A stretch of DNA of 64,000 bases from Erysipelotrichaceae bacterium (GCA_015059015.1 SVBG01000001.1:260026-324025), one strand, 5' to 3'; shown: positions 9,018 through 18,208, counted from the first letter of the stretch. Made by a program: numbers and translations. The notes: generated by a model from the letters alone, not told the origin.

Positions 9018-9044
9018 AAAGCCACCTTTAGGTGGTTTTTTCTT
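9018..9044 (+). terminator. Terminator after the 8149 gene
   Basis: GCCACC-TTTA-GGTGGT stem followed by six T residues. Confidence 0.88.
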
Positions 9045-9063
9045 TAAAAAATAATTTATTTAT

Positions 9064-9092
9064 TTGAAAATTATATATATTAATAGTATAAT
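9064..9092 (+). promoter_or_regulatory. Promoter of the alcohol dehydrogenase gene
   Basis: TTGAAA (9064-9069), 17-base spacer and TATAAT (9087-9092), 30 bases before the start codon. Confidence 0.75.
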
Positions 9093-9121
9093 AATAACAT
9101 AAATACGAAAGGAATTTTATT

Positions 9122-10267
9122 ATGAATAGATTTGTCTTAAATGAAACTTCATATCATGGAAGTGGTGCTATTAATGCTATTGCCGATGAAATGAAAGCAA
9201 GAGGCTTTAAAAAAGCTTTTGTTGCTAGTGACCCTGATTTAATTAAATTTGGTGTTACTAAAAAAGTATTAGATGTTTTAGAAAATGCTAATTTAGAATA
9301 TGTAGTATTTTCTGATATTAAACCTAATCCAACAATTGAAAATGTTCAAGCTGGTGTTGAAGCATATAAAGCAAGTGGTGCAGAAGTAATTGTTGCTGTT
9401 GGTGGTGGATCAAGTATCGATACTGCTAAAGCTATTGGTATTATTATTACAAATCCTGAATTTGCTGATGTACGAAGTTTAGAAGGCGTTGCTCCTACTA
9501 AGAATAAATGTGTTCCAATTATTGCAGTTCCTACTACTGCTGGTACTGCAGCAGAGGTCACTATTAACTATGTTATTACAGATGTTGAAAACAATCGTAA
9601 AATGGTTTGTGTAGATGTACATGATATTCCAGTTGTTGCTGTAGTGGATCCTGACATGATGGAAACTATGCCTAAAGGTTTAACTGCTGCTACTGGTATG
9701 GATGCATTAACTCATGCTATTGAAGGCTATATTACTAAAGGTGCTTGGGAGCTTTCTGATATGTTCCATTTAAAAGCAATTGAAATTATTGCAAGAAGTC
9801 TTCGTGGTGCTGTAGAAAACACAAAAGAAGGTCGTCTTGATATGGCTCTTGGTCAATATGTTGCTGGTATGGGGTTCTCTAATGTAGGACTTGGTATTGT
9901 TCACTCAATGGCTCATCCACTTGGTGCTTTATATGATACACCACATGGTATTGCAAATGCTATTATTCTTCCAACTGTTATGGAATATAATGCTCCTGTT
10001 ACTGGTGATAAGTATAAATATATCGCAATTGCAATGGGTGTTAAAGGGGTTGATGCTATGACTCAAGAAGAATATCGTGTAGCTGCAATTGATGCTGTTA
10101 AAAAGCTTGCCAGTGATGTTGGTATCCCAGCAACTTTAAAAGGTATTGTTAAAGAAGAAGATATTCCATTCTTAGCTGAGTCTGCATATAATGATGCTTG
10201 TCGTCCTGGTAATCCTAAAGATACTAGTATTGAAGATATTACTGCATTATATAAATCTTTATTATAA
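9122..10267 (+). CDS. Iron-containing alcohol dehydrogenase, FucO-like
   Basis: Group III alcohol dehydrogenase of the lactaldehyde reductase (1,2-propanediol oxidoreductase) branch, reducing an aldehyde with NADH. The 381-residue length matches FucO. Visible are the cofactor motif VGGGSSIDTAKA, PTTAGTAAEVT, and the iron ligands in ATGMDALTHAIEGY (D/H) and GIVHSMAHPLGALYDTPHGIAN (two His). Ribosome binding site is GAAAGGAA. It is a single-gene unit with its own promoter and a hairpin behind it. The natural substrate (lactaldehyde, glycolaldehyde, short alcohols) cannot be fixed from sequence; no fucose or rhamnose genes are nearby. Confidence 0.93.
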   Translation: MNRFVLNETSYHGSGAINAIADEMKARGFKKAFVASDPDLIKFGVTKKVLDVLENANLEYVVFSDIKPNPTIENVQAGVEAYKASGAEVIVAVGGGSSIDTAKAIGIIITNPEFADVRSLEGVAPTKNKCVPIIAVPTTAGTAAEVTINYVITDVENNRKMVCVDVHDIPVVAVVDPDMMETMPKGLTAATGMDALTHAIEGYITKGAWELSDMFHLKAIEIIARSLRGAVENTKEGRLDMALGQYVAGMGFSNVGLGIVHSMAHPLGALYDTPHGIANAIILPTVMEYNAPVTGDKYKYIAIAMGVKGVDAMTQEEYRVAAIDAVKKLASDVGIPATLKGIVKEEDIPFLAESAYNDACRPGNPKDTSIEDITALYKSLL

Positions 10268-10270
10268 AAT

Positions 10271-10313
10271 AAAAAAGATGAAGAATGATATTAATCATTT
10301 TCTTCATCTTTTT
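10271..10313. terminator. Terminator shared by convergent genes
   Basis: AAAAGATGAAGA pairs with TCTTCATCTTTT just after the alcohol dehydrogenase stop; T-runs lie on both strands. The right arm is also the last codons of the small minus-strand gene that ends at 10291. Confidence 0.75.
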
Positions 10314-10440
10314 CTTTTATTTCGCTTTCAATTACAGGACGCATCATTTCTTGGTCACGATAGTAGTAATCATTATTTAATGTTTCGTTTTTATTTTGTT
10401 CAATAGGTTGTTCCTTTGTTTTTTTCTTATTTTTCTTCAT
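10291..10440 (-). CDS. Small highly charged protein, 49 residues
   Basis: A short minus-strand frame starts with ATG at 10440 behind a GGAAAG site and ends with TAA at 10291, inside the loop of the terminator hairpin. The product begins MKKNKKKTKEQP, has a DYYYRDQEMMRP middle and ends KEKDEEND: a Lys-rich head and an acidic tail with no hydrophobic core. Such small charged proteins are common among spore-associated products, but I recognise no family. It is supported by start context, position in an otherwise empty gap and convergence on a shared terminator; there is no homology evidence. Confidence 0.5.
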   Translation of the reverse strand: MKKNKKKTKEQPIEQNKNETLNNDYYYRDQEMMRPVIESEIKEKDEEND

Positions 10441-10553
10441 AAATTCTTTCCTTTTTTAAATAAATTTACATTATTATTATCTACAATTATTTAAAAATTA
10501 TACATTTATAAAAAAATATGTTATAATGTAATATAATAAAGTGAGGTAATGAT

Positions 10554-11639
10554 ATGATTTATAATGAATTTTGTGGAAAAAAGATTAGTAGACTTGGTTT
10601 TGGTTGTATGAGATTTCCGAAAACTTACGAAGAGACTAAAGAGTGTATTGATCTTGCGATGAAAACTGGAGTTAATTACTATGATACTGCATATGTTTAC
10701 AATAACTCAGAAGTTACTCTTGCAAAGTGTTTAGAAGGTTATGACAGAAGTAGTTACTATGTAACTTCTAAATTACCAATATATAAGTTAGAAACAAAAG
10801 ATGATGTATTAAAAATCTTTAATGAATCTTGTGAAAGATTACAAACTGATTATATTGATTTTTATTTATTACATGCTCTTAATGCAAATTCTGTTAAAAG
10901 AATTAAAGAACTTGGTGTTATTGATGAATTAAAGAAATTAATTGCTGAAGGTAGAATTAAACATTTGGGATTTTCTATTCATGCACCAAAAGAAGTATTA
11001 CTAGATGCACTTGAACTTTATGATTTTGATTTTGTTCAAATTCAACTTAATTATTTAGACATGATTCATGAACCAGGGTTTGAAGGTTATGAAATATTAA
11101 CTAAAAGAGGTATTCCTGTTGTTATTATGGAACCTGTTAAAGGTGGAATGCTTGCTAATATTCCTTATCCTTTAAATGAACCATTTATTAATTATAACAA
11201 AGATTTATCTAATGCGTCATATTGTTTTAGATTTTTAATGCAATTTCCTAATATTAAAATTATTTTATCAGGAATGTCTAGTTTAGAACAAGTAAAAGAT
11301 AATTTAAATACATTTAAAGAAGAACGAGAATTTACTAAAGAAATGGCTGATGCTGTTGAAAAGGTAAGACAAAATATTTTAAAGACAAAAAAAGTTGATT
11401 GTACAGGATGCAGATATTGTATGCCTTGTCCATTTGGTGTAAATATTCCAGAAAACTTTTCTGTTTATAATCGTCATGCAATGGGAAAGGTTTTAAATAA
11501 TGAGTGGTATATGAAAGCTGAATATCCAAAAGATGCTACTGCTACTAAATGTATGGAATGTGGGGCATGCATTAAGAAATGTCCACAAGGTATTAATATT
11601 CCAAAAGTATTAAAAGAAACATTAGAAGAACAAAAGTAA
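10554..11639 (+). CDS. Aldo/keto reductase with C-terminal 4Fe-4S domain
   Basis: Residues 1-265 are a TIM-barrel aldo/keto reductase: RLGFGCMRFP, NYYDTAYVYNNSE (catalytic Asp/Tyr), DFYLLHALN, LGFSIHAP, and MEPVKGGML. Residues 275-361 carry CxxCxxC motifs, CTGCRYCMPC and CMECGACIKKCP, which look like iron-sulfur ligands. This architecture is a widespread anaerobe family annotated as a 4Fe-4S oxidoreductase; physiological substrate unknown. The ATG follows GTGAGGTAATGAT. A ribosome binding site for the next gene lies within 30 bases of its stop, so it may be co-transcribed with the 11663 gene. Confidence 0.9.
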   Translation: MIYNEFCGKKISRLGFGCMRFPKTYEETKECIDLAMKTGVNYYDTAYVYNNSEVTLAKCLEGYDRSSYYVTSKLPIYKLETKDDVLKIFNESCERLQTDYIDFYLLHALNANSVKRIKELGVIDELKKLIAEGRIKHLGFSIHAPKEVLLDALELYDFDFVQIQLNYLDMIHEPGFEGYEILTKRGIPVVIMEPVKGGMLANIPYPLNEPFINYNKDLSNASYCFRFLMQFPNIKIILSGMSSLEQVKDNLNTFKEEREFTKEMADAVEKVRQNILKTKKVDCTGCRYCMPCPFGVNIPENFSVYNRHAMGKVLNNEWYMKAEYPKDATATKCMECGACIKKCPQGINIPKVLKETLEEQK

Positions 11640-11662
11640 CAGTATCTTAGAAAGGAGTATGT

Positions 11663-12208
11663 ATGAGTGATAATTTTAGTGAAACTAAAAATATGTTGAA
11701 AATGTTTTTTAAATATTTTCAAAGTTATTTAACAGCTGACTTAATTATTTTTATCATATATATTCTTATTATAGCTATAACAATATTAAGATATTCATTA
11801 AAGGGAATTATTATTAGTGCAATTGGAGTAACACTTGCATATACGGCATATTTGCTTGTATATGATGTTACATATATTCAGTATTTAATGTCACTTAGAC
11901 TTGATGAGGGATTTAGATTGCTGGTTGCTCAATATTTGCCATTATTTTCTCTTTCAAAACATGCTCCATCAAAGGCCTTACCTAGAATTGATTTAAGGCA
12001 AGCGAACATTTTAAAGATTAAGTTTGATGGATCATTTATAATGGATGCCTATTATGAATATAATAGCAAATTAAGAGATTATTTGATGGAGTATGGAAGA
12101 GTACTTGCGATAATAATTTCAATGGAAACTACTCCACAAGTATTAAAGAGTAAAAATACGAAAGTATTAAATAAAGATGTTTTATTTATTAAACTAGTTA
12201 AACAATAG
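11663..12208 (+). CDS. Unknown protein with two or three N-terminal membrane helices
   Basis: This 181-residue protein has hydrophobic helices at about residues 26-45 (TADLIIFIIYILIIAITI) and 48-72 (KGIIISAIGVTLAYTAYLLV), followed by a soluble domain with a LPRIDLRQANILKIKFDGSFIMD stretch and a strand IIISMETTPQVL. The membrane-anchor plus small alpha/beta domain layout superficially recalls diadenylate cyclases, but the DGA and RHR catalytic motifs are absent, so I do not assign that role. It opens a set of five closely spaced genes ending at 14860. Ribosome binding site AAAGGAG. Confidence 0.7.
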   Translation: MSDNFSETKNMLKMFFKYFQSYLTADLIIFIIYILIIAITILRYSLKGIIISAIGVTLAYTAYLLVYDVTYIQYLMSLRLDEGFRLLVAQYLPLFSLSKHAPSKALPRIDLRQANILKIKFDGSFIMDAYYEYNSKLRDYLMEYGRVLAIIISMETTPQVLKSKNTKVLNKDVLFIKLVKQ

Positions 12209-12252
12209 TTAATAATAAAATATTATAATGAATTAAATTAGAGGTGATTGTT

Positions 12253-12924
12253 ATGGAACAAGATAAAAATTATCTTCCATCTAATATAAAAGTTTTACGT
12301 GAAGAGGCAAGACTATCTGTAGAAGAGTTTGCAAAACTTTCAAACGTTAGTGTAGAAACAGTTCTTGGATGGGAAAAAGGAACTATTAAAGTGTATACAA
12401 AAGATTTAATAGTTATATGTCCGATTCTAAGAATAAGTGAAGAAGATATCAGAGTTCGTGATATTAAACAAGAAAGACTTGATGCCTATGAAAGAATGAA
12501 ACATGGCTCTAATAGAAGTAATTTTAATTGGTATTATGGGAGTCGTGCTAAAGTAATATTTTATTTATTACCGCTTATATTAATTCCTATTGCAGCATTA
12601 CTTGGATATTTAGTTTCACTTAGTATGACAGAGTATTATCAAGAATTAAATGATTTATGGGTAGAGGCAGGTAATTCTGCTCCAAATATGTTATATGAAT
12701 ATTATAATATAATTTATCCTGTTATTGCAGCATGTGCATGTGGTGGTGTATTTATTATAATAGAAGTAATACGAAGATTTAGACAATATTTTAGATGGTG
12801 GTATATTATGATTGCAATATCATTATCAAGTGTATTATTTGTAATTATAGGTATTGCAACAATTCCATATTATATATATTGTATATATCAAGTATTTGTT
12901 TTGAAAGGAAAAAACAGAAAGTAG
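12253..12924 (+). CDS. HTH_XRE protein with three membrane helices
   Basis: Residues 10-65 form a Cro/CI-type helix-turn-helix (IKVLREEARLSVEEFAKLSNVSVETVLGWEKG), followed by a basic segment and three predicted membrane helices (about 92-116, 150-172, 180-222). Such membrane-tethered XRE proteins probably sense an envelope state and bind DNA at the membrane; no target is apparent. The ATG at 12253 is preferred over the in-frame GTG at 12244 because GAGGTG is then placed eight bases upstream. The TAG stop is followed within ten bases by the start of the HAD gene. Confidence 0.8.
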   Translation: MEQDKNYLPSNIKVLREEARLSVEEFAKLSNVSVETVLGWEKGTIKVYTKDLIVICPILRISEEDIRVRDIKQERLDAYERMKHGSNRSNFNWYYGSRAKVIFYLLPLILIPIAALLGYLVSLSMTEYYQELNDLWVEAGNSAPNMLYEYYNIIYPVIAACACGGVFIIIEVIRRFRQYFRWWYIMIAISLSSVLFVIIGIATIPYYIYCIYQVFVLKGKNRK

Positions 12925-12933
12925 GTGTGTTAT

Positions 12934-13797
12934 ATGAAAAAACCAACTATTGCGTTATTATATGATTTTGATAAAACATTGTCAGGTAAAGATCAACAAG
13001 AATATACATTTATTCCAAGTTTAGGGATGACTGCTCCTGAGTTTTGGGGTGAAGCAGACCGTATATCTAGAGAAAACAATATGGATAAAATCTTAGCATA
13101 TATGTTTTTAATGATTAAACAAGCAAGAAAGAAAGATGTTGAAATTAATAGAAAAGCATTTGAAGCTTTAGGTAAAGATGTAGAACTTTTACCAGGTGTT
13201 AAAACATGGTTTAAACGTATTAATGAGTATGGTAAAAGTAAAGGTGTTAAAATTGAACATTATATTATTTCTTCAGGGCTAAAAGAAATAATGGAAGGTA
13301 CTCCAATTGCAGGATATTTTAAACGAATTTATGCTTGTGAATTCCATTATAATACAAATGGTAATGCAGACTGGCCTGCTCAAGTAGTTAACTATACAAC
13401 TAAAACACAATTTATTTTTAGAATATCAAAAGGGGCCCTTGATTTACAAGATGATTCGGTTGTTAACTCATATGTTCCTCAAACTTCTAGAAGTGTTCCA
13501 TATACTAATATGATATATATTGGTGATGGAATTACTGATGTTCCTTGTATGAAGCTAGTAAGAGATAGAGGTGGAGAATCTATTGCGCTTTATCATGGTA
13601 AAAATAAAGAACGTGTTCAAAAGTTATTATTAGAAAAACGTGTAGGATTTATTTGCCCTGCTAATTATTCAAAAAATACTGACCTAGATATAACTGTTAA
13701 GAAAATAATTGATAAAATGGTTATTGCAGATGAACTTGCAAGAGAACACGAAAAACAATATAATGAAGCTGTAGAACAAAAGGAGAATAATAAATAA
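12934..13797 (+). CDS. HAD-superfamily phosphatase
   Basis: Haloacid dehalogenase-fold phosphohydrolase of 287 residues. Motif I is LYDFDKTLS near residue 9 (two Asp), motif II is HYIISSGLKEIM, and motif III/IV is YIGDGITDVPCMKLV followed by a Lys. It resembles a conserved group of cytoplasmic HAD proteins annotated only as haloacid dehalogenase-like hydrolases; the substrate is unknown. ATG at 12934 follows AGGTGTG; the GTG at 12925 would place the start on top of that site. The stop overlaps the next start codon by one base, so it is coupled to the zinc-ribbon gene. Confidence 0.85.
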   Translation: MKKPTIALLYDFDKTLSGKDQQEYTFIPSLGMTAPEFWGEADRISRENNMDKILAYMFLMIKQARKKDVEINRKAFEALGKDVELLPGVKTWFKRINEYGKSKGVKIEHYIISSGLKEIMEGTPIAGYFKRIYACEFHYNTNGNADWPAQVVNYTTKTQFIFRISKGALDLQDDSVVNSYVPQTSRSVPYTNMIYIGDGITDVPCMKLVRDRGGESIALYHGKNKERVQKLLLEKRVGFICPANYSKNTDLDITVKKIIDKMVIADELAREHEKQYNEAVEQKENNK

Positions 13798-14126
13798 TGA
13801 ATAAAAAAGAATTACCTCTATTTATAGCAACCTTATCATATTTAATTTTATTAGTGTTATGTTTATTAATGTTATTTATTTGTATTCCGTTAAAAGTTAC
13901 TGGTGTTGAATATCTTGTCATTATCTTTATGGCAGTATTAATTATTGGTTATCTAGTAGTAGCACTTATTAGAATGAACACATTTGTTTATGAGTGCTCT
14001 CATTGTAAAGAAAAAAATAAAATGAATTATTTAGAAGTATTATTTTCTAAACGTGGTAATAATACAAGAAAGCTTAAATGTAAAAATTGTGGACGAATAG
14101 AATATATGGAAAGACATCTTAAATAA
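13797..14126 (+). CDS. Small membrane protein with C-terminal zinc ribbon
   Basis: The 109-residue product has two membrane helices (about residues 7-30 and 38-60) and a cytoplasmic tail with CSHCKEKN and CKNCGR, two CxxC knuckles 24 residues apart that should bind one zinc ion. Function unknown. AAGGAG precedes the ATG; both ends overlap neighbouring genes by one base, so it is firmly part of the 11663-14860 operon. Confidence 0.78.
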   Translation: MNKKELPLFIATLSYLILLVLCLLMLFICIPLKVTGVEYLVIIFMAVLIIGYLVVALIRMNTFVYECSHCKEKNKMNYLEVLFSKRGNNTRKLKCKNCGRIEYMERHLK

Positions 14127-14860
14127 TGGATGAAAATATTAAATTAAGTCTTGCGCTTGAAAAAGGTTTAAAAGATATTGAAAAAGATAAAATAGGATTA
14201 TTAAAAGAACATACACTACATCGAGTACTTAAATTTTATTTATCACTAGATTACGCAAATCATGAAATTAAAATAGGTAGAATGTATGCTGATGTTGTAT
14301 TAGATAATCATATATATGAAATTCAAACTAAATCTTTTAATTTAATGCGTAAGAAATTAGAATTCTTTTTAAAAGAACATGAAGTCACAATTGTTTATCC
14401 AATGGCTTTAAATAAAGTAATTTATTTAACTAATGACTATGGAGAACTTGTATCTGTTAAGAAAAGTCCAAAACATGCAAATCCACTTGAAATATTTTGG
14501 GAGTTATATAAGATTAAAAACTTTTTATTGGATGAAAATCTACACTTTAAAATTTTAATGCTTGATATTGATGAGTATAGAATAGAAAAAGAAATAACTT
14601 GGAAAAGAAGAAAAGGTTTTGAGCGTGATAATCAAGTTCCAAAGAAGATTAATCATATATATGATATTAATACTCCAAGTGACTTTAAAGATTTAGTATT
14701 AAAATATAATCTAAAAGAAGTTTTCACATCAAAAGATTTTTCAAAGAGTACTAAATTAAATATAAAAAAATCTACAACCGCTTTAAATGTGCTAACACAT
14801 TTAAATGTTGTAGAAAGAATTGGGAAAGAAAAAAATAGTTATTTATACAGGGTTGTATAG
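14126..14860 (+). CDS. Unknown protein, possible PD-(D/E)XK nuclease fold
   Basis: A 244-residue soluble protein. Residues 28-65 contain LHRVLKFYL, then a strand pair IGRMYADVVLDNHIYEIQTK with an Asp about ten residues before an E-x-Q-x-K motif, as in many restriction-like nucleases. The C-terminal 60 residues (FTSKDFSKSTKLNIKKSTTALNVL...VVERIG) look like a winged helix. A nuclease with a DNA-binding domain is therefore plausible but not proven. It ends the five-gene operon; a hairpin at 14831-14872 overlaps its last codons. Confidence 0.7.
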   Translation: MDENIKLSLALEKGLKDIEKDKIGLLKEHTLHRVLKFYLSLDYANHEIKIGRMYADVVLDNHIYEIQTKSFNLMRKKLEFFLKEHEVTIVYPMALNKVIYLTNDYGELVSVKKSPKHANPLEIFWELYKIKNFLLDENLHFKILMLDIDEYRIEKEITWKRRKGFERDNQVPKKINHIYDINTPSDFKDLVLKYNLKEVFTSKDFSKSTKLNIKKSTTALNVLTHLNVVERIGKEKNSYLYRVV

Positions 14861-14872
14861 GTAACTATTTTT
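14831..14872 (+). terminator. Terminator overlapping the end of the 14126 gene
   Basis: AAAAATAGTTA pairs with TAACTATTTTT; the left arm is inside the coding sequence and a T-rich tract follows. Confidence 0.7.
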
Positions 14873-14938
14873 ATTTTAAAAAAATTAGACATTTAAAAAA
14901 TTATATGGTATAATTTCTAAAAAAGGGAGTAATATTTT

Positions 14939-17797
14939 ATGAAAAAAAATACCTATAATATCTTTCTTATTGCAGTATTGATATTTTTATTAATTTCTTG
15001 TGAGCAGTCTCATAATCATATTACTAGTGAATATTTTATAGATCCTACATGTACAGAAGTTGGCTATCATGTAATAGAAACATGTTGTAGTGAAACCAAA
15101 CAAATCGTTATCCCAGCTCTTGGTCATATATATAACGAAGGAGTGTGTGAAAGATGCGGTGAAAAAGATTTAAATTATGTTACACCTCATATTCATGAAT
15201 ATATAAGTGGATTATGTGCTTGTGGCGAAAAAGAAATTATTAATATATATATTAATAATGGAAAATATAGTTATACTATTAGTGTTTATTATGGAGATAT
15301 AATTAGTATTGATGATTATGATTTTTTAAATATTGAAGATGAAGCATTTGATAATTGGTATCTTGATGATGTAGAATATGATTTTAATAATGTTGTAACT
15401 GAGTCTTTTTCTTTAAACGCGAAGTATTTTAATATATATACTGTTGCCTTTATTGATAGTGATGGAAGAGTTTTAGATACACAAAATGTTATTGAAGGTC
15501 ATAGTGCAATTGATATAGTTGCACCTGAAAAAGAATATTATGAATTTATTGGATGGGATAAGTCATTTGATAATATAACTAGTGATACTGTAATTAACGC
15601 AATTTATAATCTTACACAAACTGTTTTTAATATTGATTATGTTGTTGATGATTCTTTATTATATTATTCATCAAAAAGCGATTTGGTAAATGAATTTTTA
15701 AATGATTTTTATGAGTTTGTGAAACCAAATATTTCATATCGTAGCTTTGTATATGGAATTGAAGGAAGTGATCCTCTTTGGACATACTTTATTGGTGGTA
15801 GCTTTGGTGGAGTAAATTATTTAATTTATAATAATAGTATTGAAGAAAATAATGATGAATATTTCTTTAATAGTAGTAAGTATAAAGATAAATGGTATAA
15901 ACTATCAAGTTACGTAAGAAATAATATATGTAAATCAAATAAAAGATTTGGTTATGAAGAAGTTGAATATAATTATGGGGCGTTAGATTTTTATAGGTAT
16001 ATGACTAATAACCCTGATAAATATCTTAGTTCATATGGTGGTGAGGATTTATTTTATGGATATCCAAAAAACGATGTGAATTTAGTAAATCAATATGAGT
16101 ATAATAAGAATGATATAAATTTATATATTCCGAGCGATAAAAGTTTTGGTGGTTGGTATAAAGATGAAAAATTTACTGATGGACCATATACTGTGATAGA
16201 AAAAGACACAATAGGTGATGTTAAACTATACGCAAAAATTATTACTAATAATATATATACAATAAACTTTGAAACACTTTCTAGTGATGAACTTAAACCT
16301 CTTTATGCAAGTAAAGGTAGTGAGGTTAGTTTACCAATTCCTATAAAAGATGAATGTGATTTTTTAGGATGGTATATTGATTATGAAAAAGTGGAAAATG
16401 AATTTATATTTAATTATGAATGTGATATTACGTTAACTGCAAAGTGGGATGATCCTAATACAATAGATTATAATTATATTGTATATGAAGGTAAAACTAT
16501 TACTTATCGTAACAGTTATGTTGCGGTTGAAATACCTGAGGTTTATGTTGAAAAAGAAAGTGAACTTCGTGCTTGCTGGGTATCTTCATTTATTAAGAAT
16601 TTTATTCCTAATGCTGATAAAGAAGAAATGATTAAAGAACTAACCTATGTGCTTGATTTTTTAGAAAGTTATAATATGAACTGTATGATCTTTCATGTTA
16701 GAACACATAACAATGCTTTTTATAATACTGATCTTGCTCCAATACCAAGTGAATATGGAACTAAAGAATCGTTTGAAGAATGGGATTATTTAGAGTGGCT
16801 AATAGATGAATGTCATAAAAGGGGTATTGAGTTTCATGCATGGTTAAATCCTTATCGTATAAAACTTTATGGTGTAAAATATACTGATACAGCTGATGTT
16901 GTATCAAAAGAATATGAAAACTTTCCACTTAATCCTGCAAGTGTTCCAGATAATATTTTACTTACTTATTATACAAGCGCATCTGGTGGTGCAATTTTAA
17001 ATCCAGCAAAACAAGTAGTGCAAGATTATATCGTTAATGTATGTTTAGAACTTGCAAGTAAATATAATATTGACGCAATTCATTTTGATGATTATTTCTA
17101 TCAAAAGTTATCTAATAATTCTAGTATATTAGAAGAAGCGGATCAATTGGATTATATAGAATATATTAATAATAATCCTGGTTCATTTGATGTAAATAGT
17201 ATTACTGATAAAGAAGATTGGCGTAGAATGAATGTTAGTGAGTTAATTAGAAAAATACATTTAGGCTTAAGTGAATTTAATTTAAATAATAATCGAAATG
17301 TTAGGTTTGGTATTTCACCTACTGGTACATACAAAAGTGGTGATGGTAGTATAGAAAGTGGATCTAATACTGGTGGTGGAGGGCACTATAATAGACATTT
17401 GTATGCAGATACTGTAAAGTGGGTAAATGAAGAATGGATCGACTATATTATGCCACAATGTTATACGTCATTTAATTATAATAATTATAGTTTTCATGAG
17501 ATAACTACTTGGTGGAATAAAGTATTAGAAGGTAAAAAATGTGATTTATATATTGGACTTGGTCTTCATAATTCAATTAGTAGTGATTATACATATTCTT
17601 GGAAAACAGAACCTGATGAATTAATTAATCAGTTGCTATTCTTAAATACACTTGAAAATGTAAAAGGTGTATCAATGTTTAGTTTTAGTTCAATGAAAAT
17701 AATATATAATGATTCTACAATTATATCTTATAATAGTTTTATGAAATTAAAAAATGAATTATGGGTTCATAAAATAAAAATACCATATAATGATTAA
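14939..17797 (+). CDS. Large lipoprotein with GHL10 glycoside-hydrolase-like domain
   Basis: Secreted lipoprotein of 952 residues. A signal peptide ends in the lipobox LLISC, so Cys-21 is lipidated. Residues 30-100 hold cysteine pairs (CTEVG, CCSE, CERCGE, CACGE) with HEY/GH spacing typical of surface proteins in gut Firmicutes. Residues 100-530 include bacterial-repeat strands ending in FDNWYLDD, FIGWDKS, FGGWYKDE and FLGWYIDY. Residues 540-940 form a family-10-like TIM barrel (GHL10/DUF187): LRACWVSSF, CMIFHVRTHNNAFY, FHAWLNPYRI, IHFDDYFY and IMPQCYTSF. Members act on cell-surface or dietary glycans; substrate unknown. Ribosome binding site AAAGGGAG; TATAAT lies about 35 bases upstream. Monocistronic. 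Confidence 0.9.
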   Translation: MKKNTYNIFLIAVLIFLLISCEQSHNHITSEYFIDPTCTEVGYHVIETCCSETKQIVIPALGHIYNEGVCERCGEKDLNYVTPHIHEYISGLCACGEKEIINIYINNGKYSYTISVYYGDIISIDDYDFLNIEDEAFDNWYLDDVEYDFNNVVTESFSLNAKYFNIYTVAFIDSDGRVLDTQNVIEGHSAIDIVAPEKEYYEFIGWDKSFDNITSDTVINAIYNLTQTVFNIDYVVDDSLLYYSSKSDLVNEFLNDFYEFVKPNISYRSFVYGIEGSDPLWTYFIGGSFGGVNYLIYNNSIEENNDEYFFNSSKYKDKWYKLSSYVRNNICKSNKRFGYEEVEYNYGALDFYRYMTNNPDKYLSSYGGEDLFYGYPKNDVNLVNQYEYNKNDINLYIPSDKSFGGWYKDEKFTDGPYTVIEKDTIGDVKLYAKIITNNIYTINFETLSSDELKPLYASKGSEVSLPIPIKDECDFLGWYIDYEKVENEFIFNYECDITLTAKWDDPNTIDYNYIVYEGKTITYRNSYVAVEIPEVYVEKESELRACWVSSFIKNFIPNADKEEMIKELTYVLDFLESYNMNCMIFHVRTHNNAFYNTDLAPIPSEYGTKESFEEWDYLEWLIDECHKRGIEFHAWLNPYRIKLYGVKYTDTADVVSKEYENFPLNPASVPDNILLTYYTSASGGAILNPAKQVVQDYIVNVCLELASKYNIDAIHFDDYFYQKLSNNSSILEEADQLDYIEYINNNPGSFDVNSITDKEDWRRMNVSELIRKIHLGLSEFNLNNNRNVRFGISPTGTYKSGDGSIESGSNTGGGGHYNRHLYADTVKWVNEEWIDYIMPQCYTSFNYNNYSFHEITTWWNKVLEGKKCDLYIGLGLHNSISSDYTYSWKTEPDELINQLLFLNTLENVKGVSMFSFSSMKIIYNDSTIISYNSFMKLKNELWVHKIKIPYND

Positions 17798-17803
17798 AAA
17801 ATA

Positions 17804-17835
17804 AAATATCCAGAAGAAAATTCTTCTGGATATTT
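17804..17835. terminator. Bidirectional terminator
   Basis: A perfect 15-base stem (AAATATCCAGAAGAA / TTCTTCTGGATATTT) with a 2-base loop between the convergent lipoprotein and TSCPD genes. Confidence 0.85.
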
Positions 17836-17838
17836 GTG

Positions 17839-18111
17839 TTATTTAACTGAGTCTAATGCTTCTAAAATAGCTTTTGATAATTGGTCAGCACAACTTGTTT
17901 GACGTGGGCCACATTTGTTACCGTTAAGAATATTAGCTATTTCAAGTGCGTTTTTTCCTTCAACTAGTTTTGAGATTGCTCTTAAGTTTCCTGAACATCC
18001 TCCTAAGAAACCAAGATTATGAATGTTGTTGTTTTCGTCTAAATCAAAACTAATCATTCTTGCGCAAACTCCACTTGTTGTATATTCGACATGTCTTAAA
18101 TTTTCTTGCAT
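17839..18111 (-). CDS. TSCPD domain protein
   Basis: A 90-residue protein of the TSCPD family (TIGR03905). It shows YTTSGVCARMI, FLGGCSGNLRAISKLVEG and NGNKCGPRQTSCADQLSKAI, giving the conserved cysteines that recall the C-terminal zinc-binding end of vitamin B12-dependent ribonucleotide reductases. The stand-alone family is common in anaerobes and has no established role. Start supported by TAGGAGGA nine bases upstream. Confidence 0.88.
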   Translation of the reverse strand: MQENLRHVEYTTSGVCARMISFDLDENNNIHNLGFLGGCSGNLRAISKLVEGKNALEIANILNGNKCGPRQTSCADQLSKAILEALDSVK

Positions 18112-18181
18112 GTTAATCCTCCTAATCTTTTAGCATAAAGATTATACTAAATAAATGGAATTATTTCAAAATTATTGCAAC

Positions 18182-18208
18182 AAAAAAAGCTCTTAAAAAA
18201 GAGCTTTT
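18182..18208 (-). terminator. Terminator of the SASP gene
   Basis: AAAAGCTCTT pairs with AAGAGCTTTT; on the minus strand it is followed by a T-run just after the SASP stop codon. Confidence 0.85.

Noticed and set aside
11663-12208. Membrane diadenylate cyclase (CdaA-like)
   Set aside because: Membrane helices plus a small soluble domain look similar in layout, but the DGA and RHR motifs of the cyclase are missing.
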